A stretch of DNA of 64,000 bases from Schistosoma mansoni. Its lineage: Eukaryota; Platyhelminthes; Trematoda; Strigeidida; Schistosomatidae. This document shows, piece by piece, positions 60,251 through 64,000 of this stretch. Numbering within the stretch: the stretch's first letter is position 1; each line of letters starts with the position of its first letter. The notes beneath the pieces are model-generated. The model was not told where the DNA came from. It made no database searches and saw nothing but the letters and a program-made list of their open reading frames with translations. The translations under genes and the position numbers were made by a program. The stretch lies in NCBI RefSeq assembly GCF_000237925.1, contig NC_031502.1:41222655-41286654 (forward strand), written 5' to 3'.

Positions 60251-62899
60251 TTCTGTCTTAATAAATTGGTTTTCTAATTAGAATATCAAAAACCTTTCAA
60301 TTATACACCATCCTGTTATTTTCATAGTTGATGGTAACTAATGAAAAAAAGTGACATAAATTAGCTGCAACATATAACAATTCCGTAAATAAGTCATGAT
60401 TGTACTTAAGTCACATCAACCTAGACATATCACTCAGTATTTCAAATTATACTAAGAGCAAAAATTACTATGTCTAACGGTTGAAAACAATCGAGAGAAA
60501 TCTGTAAACCTGTTTTTAAAAAATCCTAGTTGATATTTATCAATAAAGCAAATTTATAATCTTGAAGTATTTTATCCCTTCAATAATTTAATTCCGCTTC
60601 ACTCAGCGCAAAATCTGGGTCTAGTGCATCTTACTGATCACCTTCTATCAAATTATATCAAACAATGTGCTATGATTATGAATTACATACTCCAGTAGCC
60701 ACGTTACAACTTGATTCATCAAAAGATTTAATTAACCCTATGAGTTCGTTTTTGGGCAAAGGTTGCTACTTAGTGATTTATAGTAGAAACTTTTAGTAGA
60801 CTTTATTAATCTAATTTAAATTAGATTTAAAAAAAACCCAACTTGCTCATACTATTTGAATACGAATGAAAATGAATCCATTCGATGTAATATAAACAAA
60901 TAGATCAGATTTCTTTAATTAGAAAAAGTAAACTCTTATTATTACATTAGTAAAAATTGTTTTCTTAATTTTGTTTCTATAAATTTTTAATTGAATTATT
61001 CCGCTTCAAAGTGAAGAATTTGAATTATAGCTGTATAGTTGCAAAGGGGGAACACATTGTATTTATGCTTTAGTTCTGTAGAAAATTAGAACTAAGTGAT
61101 TATCATGATTATTACATTATTATTATTATTATTATTATTATGCATTCACTGATTCAAACGTTCAACGAGTCAGTATCTAATATTTCCTTTATGTTTAGAT
61201 ATTCCATTCCAATGACTACTTATAATAATAATAATAATAATAAACAGTTTGGCGAATAGTGTCAGTTCGGTTGTGTTTGACAAGAGGAAGATTCTATTTG
61301 GGTCAGTGATTATTAGATATTATGTTTATTTTAATCTCTAGAGATTAATACTGTGAGAAAGAAAGCCAAAAAAAAGTTAGTAAGTTGTTTGTGAATATGA
61401 AATATTACCCTGTGATGTGAAAAATTTATGGACTAATGACAATGAAGAAAACAGTGACAGTAATGTAGGAAAAAAGGAGTATTTTGAGTAAATGATATCT
61501 AAAAGTTAGCCTAATGTTACCTCTATGATAGTTATGGCAATAATCATGATGATACTAATACTAATAATATTACTAACAATAATAATAACTATTGTTACCA
61601 ATTATCAATAGATTAAACTCAAACTTCCTTCATCAGTTTATTAAAAGTAATTTCTCATTCTATTCAATTACTTTTAGCAGCAACTAGAAAACATTGAAAG
61701 TTGTGGTTTATCTGTCTCGTAAATTTCTAGTCCAATGTTCCATCCTCAAAGTTATTTTTAAAATTACAATCAAAGAAGTCTTGATAAAATGATTCACAAA
61801 TATTTGTTATCGTTCACTCATTCTATTGAAATCTCATAATCCATTTGCCTGACATCATTGAGAAACTTGAGATTATCTATATTCGATCCGATCAAACATA
61901 GACGATGTGGACTGATAAAATGTTTTGAAGAGAGTGTTTTACTCTGTAATTGATAAACAATGACGTATTTTGCAATCTGTCACTAGTTCGAATCTGTAAT
62001 GATTTCTGTGAAACCCTTTTGTTTTTAAGATTGCTTGGGAGCTAAGATGGATGAATCATGTAGGTAATATGAAGTTTATTCATGAATCTTTTGTGTTGTT
62101 TCAGCCCTCAATCCTCAAAGAATACGGACATTTACATATGATCTTGGAGTAACATTTGACAGGAGTCCTCGGTAATACTAATTTCAGTCAACACAGAGTG
62201 TTAGCATTTTATTAATTTAAAGAAAGCCAGTTTCTGACAAGCTATTAAACTGAAGGTAATCAAATGTTTCAATACACTTTGAAGACACAAATTAATATGT
62301 ATAAGGGAAATATAGTTTTAATAAAAAATACCTTATAAAGTAAATAGAAGTGATTTACTGAAATGTGAAGACACAGTTAAGTAATAATGACAATACGATA
62401 ATAATTTATCATAAGAATAACAACACCATAAACAGTATTGTTATCTATTCAAAAAGGGAATATAGAAATCCCTCAGGAAATAAAATAATATTGTATACCG
62501 TTTGGATTAATATAAACAGCTGTTCAGAATATTGCGGTTTCATTTAGTGTTTCCATTGATAACAATCTTATGAGGTAGGGGATATTTTAATTAATTAAAT
62601 TTTCATTTCAGATTAAACATTGAAATTTTTTTTCATTTCATGCCATGTTGTATTTATTTATTAGATCATAACAATAATGAAACCTAAGAAACTTAAGGGA
62701 CATGAAGCTCCCTTTTGTAACTTGTTTCTAACAATTGTCAGCTGGTTTCGATAAAACTGTTTGTTATTTATCAACACGTAAAGTCATTGAACTACTAAGA
62801 GAAATATTATTTTTACTCGGTCAGTTGTTATACTATTCACACTGATACTTCTGTAATGAACAAAGCTTTACTGTATTATGTGAAATCAGACACTGCATT
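60251..62899. other. AT-rich non-coding stretch
   Basis: No gene. (ATT)n and (AAT)n tracts occur at about 61107-61141 and 61223-61243. Confidence 0.5.
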
Positions 62900-63065
62900 T
62901 GTAAAATATGTAAACAATACATTGAATATATCATTTGCACATCTTCTTCAATTGTCGCTTACAAGCTTCATCGTTCTTCCATTCCTGTTGTCACTCAAAC
63001 TGCTTCTGTTTTTTCTCTTCTCCTCACGTTCCTCCTCTGTCCTTATAAGTGGCATACATCACACT
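62900..63065 (-). repeat. Family C interspersed repeat, partial
   Basis: On the plus strand CATCTTCTTCAATTGTCGCT, then TACAAGCTTCATCGTTCTTC and a pyrimidine-rich part. This is the reverse of the middle and right portion of the 54.8-kb copy. The open frame here (62856-63158) is a by-product. Confidence 0.55.
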
Positions 63066-64000
63066 ATTATTATTATTATTAAACATTTAAATTTTGATGA
63101 GCGTTTCACTGTTATGCATATGCATAATCCTAAAGGTAATAGTTCTAAAACTGAATGAAGATTCTATCGTAATTCTATTTAAAAAATGGACAGTTCAAAT
63201 ATTTGCAGTCAGTTTGTTGCAAGTGACCGAGAAGATATTTTTTGTCTGATTAGGTTTTGAAGTGTTTTCAAGGATAATCTAAACATATTTATACAGTTTG
63301 CCTAAGTCAATCCTCCTTAATCTCTCTAAAATAAAAAAATTAGTCTTCAGAGTAAGATTTAGCTTTGAATTATTTGATAAGGCTGAACAGATGATAAAAA
63401 GTTGTGTATTACCCATATTTTTCAGTCTAAGGTTAGAAATAATTCATTACTCCATCAAACTGTATCAGTGATTTACTTATAACTGAGTACTTTTCCAATC
63501 ATATACCAGTCAGACACCTTAGTCAGTGTTTACATTTTAATAGATGGTAGCTTGAATAAACTTTTTAACTGAAACAACATCTTAGTATAGAGTTGGAATT
63601 CTGCCAAGATCTAGTTGTTTTTCTGATAGAAAGATACTATAGCCGAAATAGTTTTTCATTTGACAATTTAATATTGTATTAGAAGTAATTGTATCCCTTT
63701 TGAAATAGCTAATGAACATATATGTATGTATATATTTCTAATTAAACTAAAACTCGAATAGATTCACTTAAGGATTCTTTTTTCTTATTATCCTCAGGCC
63801 TAATTATAAATATATATACATGTATTCTAATATTTTGGTGTATTGTGCCAATCATTAAAGAAGAAAAAAGAAGGGGGAAATGATATGAGTTCACTTTCTT
63901 GCCTTTTAATTCTCTTTAGAAAAGAAAAGGAAACAATTTATTCTAGAGGACATTTACGAATGAATGAATTAATTAGTTATTTACTTAATTGATGAATGTA
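63066..64000. other. AT-rich non-coding stretch
   Basis: I see no gene or assignable repeat. Confidence 0.5.

Overview
The window looks like an assembled piece of a schistosome (blood fluke, Trematoda) genome. It is AT-rich with large gene-poor stretches. It carries tRNA-derived repeats holding type I hammerhead motifs of the schistosome Sm-alpha kind, RTE-clade LINEs, and one gene encoding an asparagine-rich protein. The species cannot be fixed from the sequence alone.

The one host gene I can identify is on the minus strand. It is a Scratch-type (Snail superfamily) five-zinc-finger transcription factor. Its terminal exon (28717-27009) holds all five fingers. An upstream Asn-rich exon (40842 or 40830 down to 39786) ends in a perfect GTAAG donor whose phase matches the terminal exon's acceptor, leaving an intron of about 11 kb. 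A 200-nt exon at 43998-43799 may lie further upstream. No SNAG-type start (MPRSFLV) was found, so the 5' end of the gene is probably unresolved or outside the window. Two other coding-like islands on the minus strand (about 11.2-11.9 kb and 16.5-17.0 kb) are less clear. The first fits the end of an LTR-retrotransposon fossil, the second is unidentified.

The rest is repeat-rich non-coding DNA. Two hammerhead repeat families dominate. Family A is Sm-alpha-like (12.2, 15.0, 23.4 and 29.5 kb plus degenerate pieces). Family B has the same layout of tRNA-like A/B boxes followed by a hammerhead, but a different sequence (2.2, 4.4, 14.6, 18.6-19.2, 19.8, 20.6, 20.9, 22.1, 24.1, 35.7, 39.1, 44.4 and 58.1 kb). 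Several copies are head-to-head fold-backs bounded by 12-15 bp direct repeats, meaning each inverted unit was inserted in one event. A third family (C), with a short palindrome, occurs at 0.1, 22.8, 25.6, 54.8 and 62.9 kb.

LINE content: a nearly full-length RTE element (45306-49241) has a perfect 13-bp target-site duplication and an ORF broken only by two in-frame stops. A second, older RTE copy (about 50400-52570) has internal deletions and many lesions. Three 3'-end fragments of RTE elements lie at 12.95, 42.4 and 56.4 kb. The RTE machinery is the obvious candidate for having moved the hammerhead repeats, because the target-site duplications have the same size.
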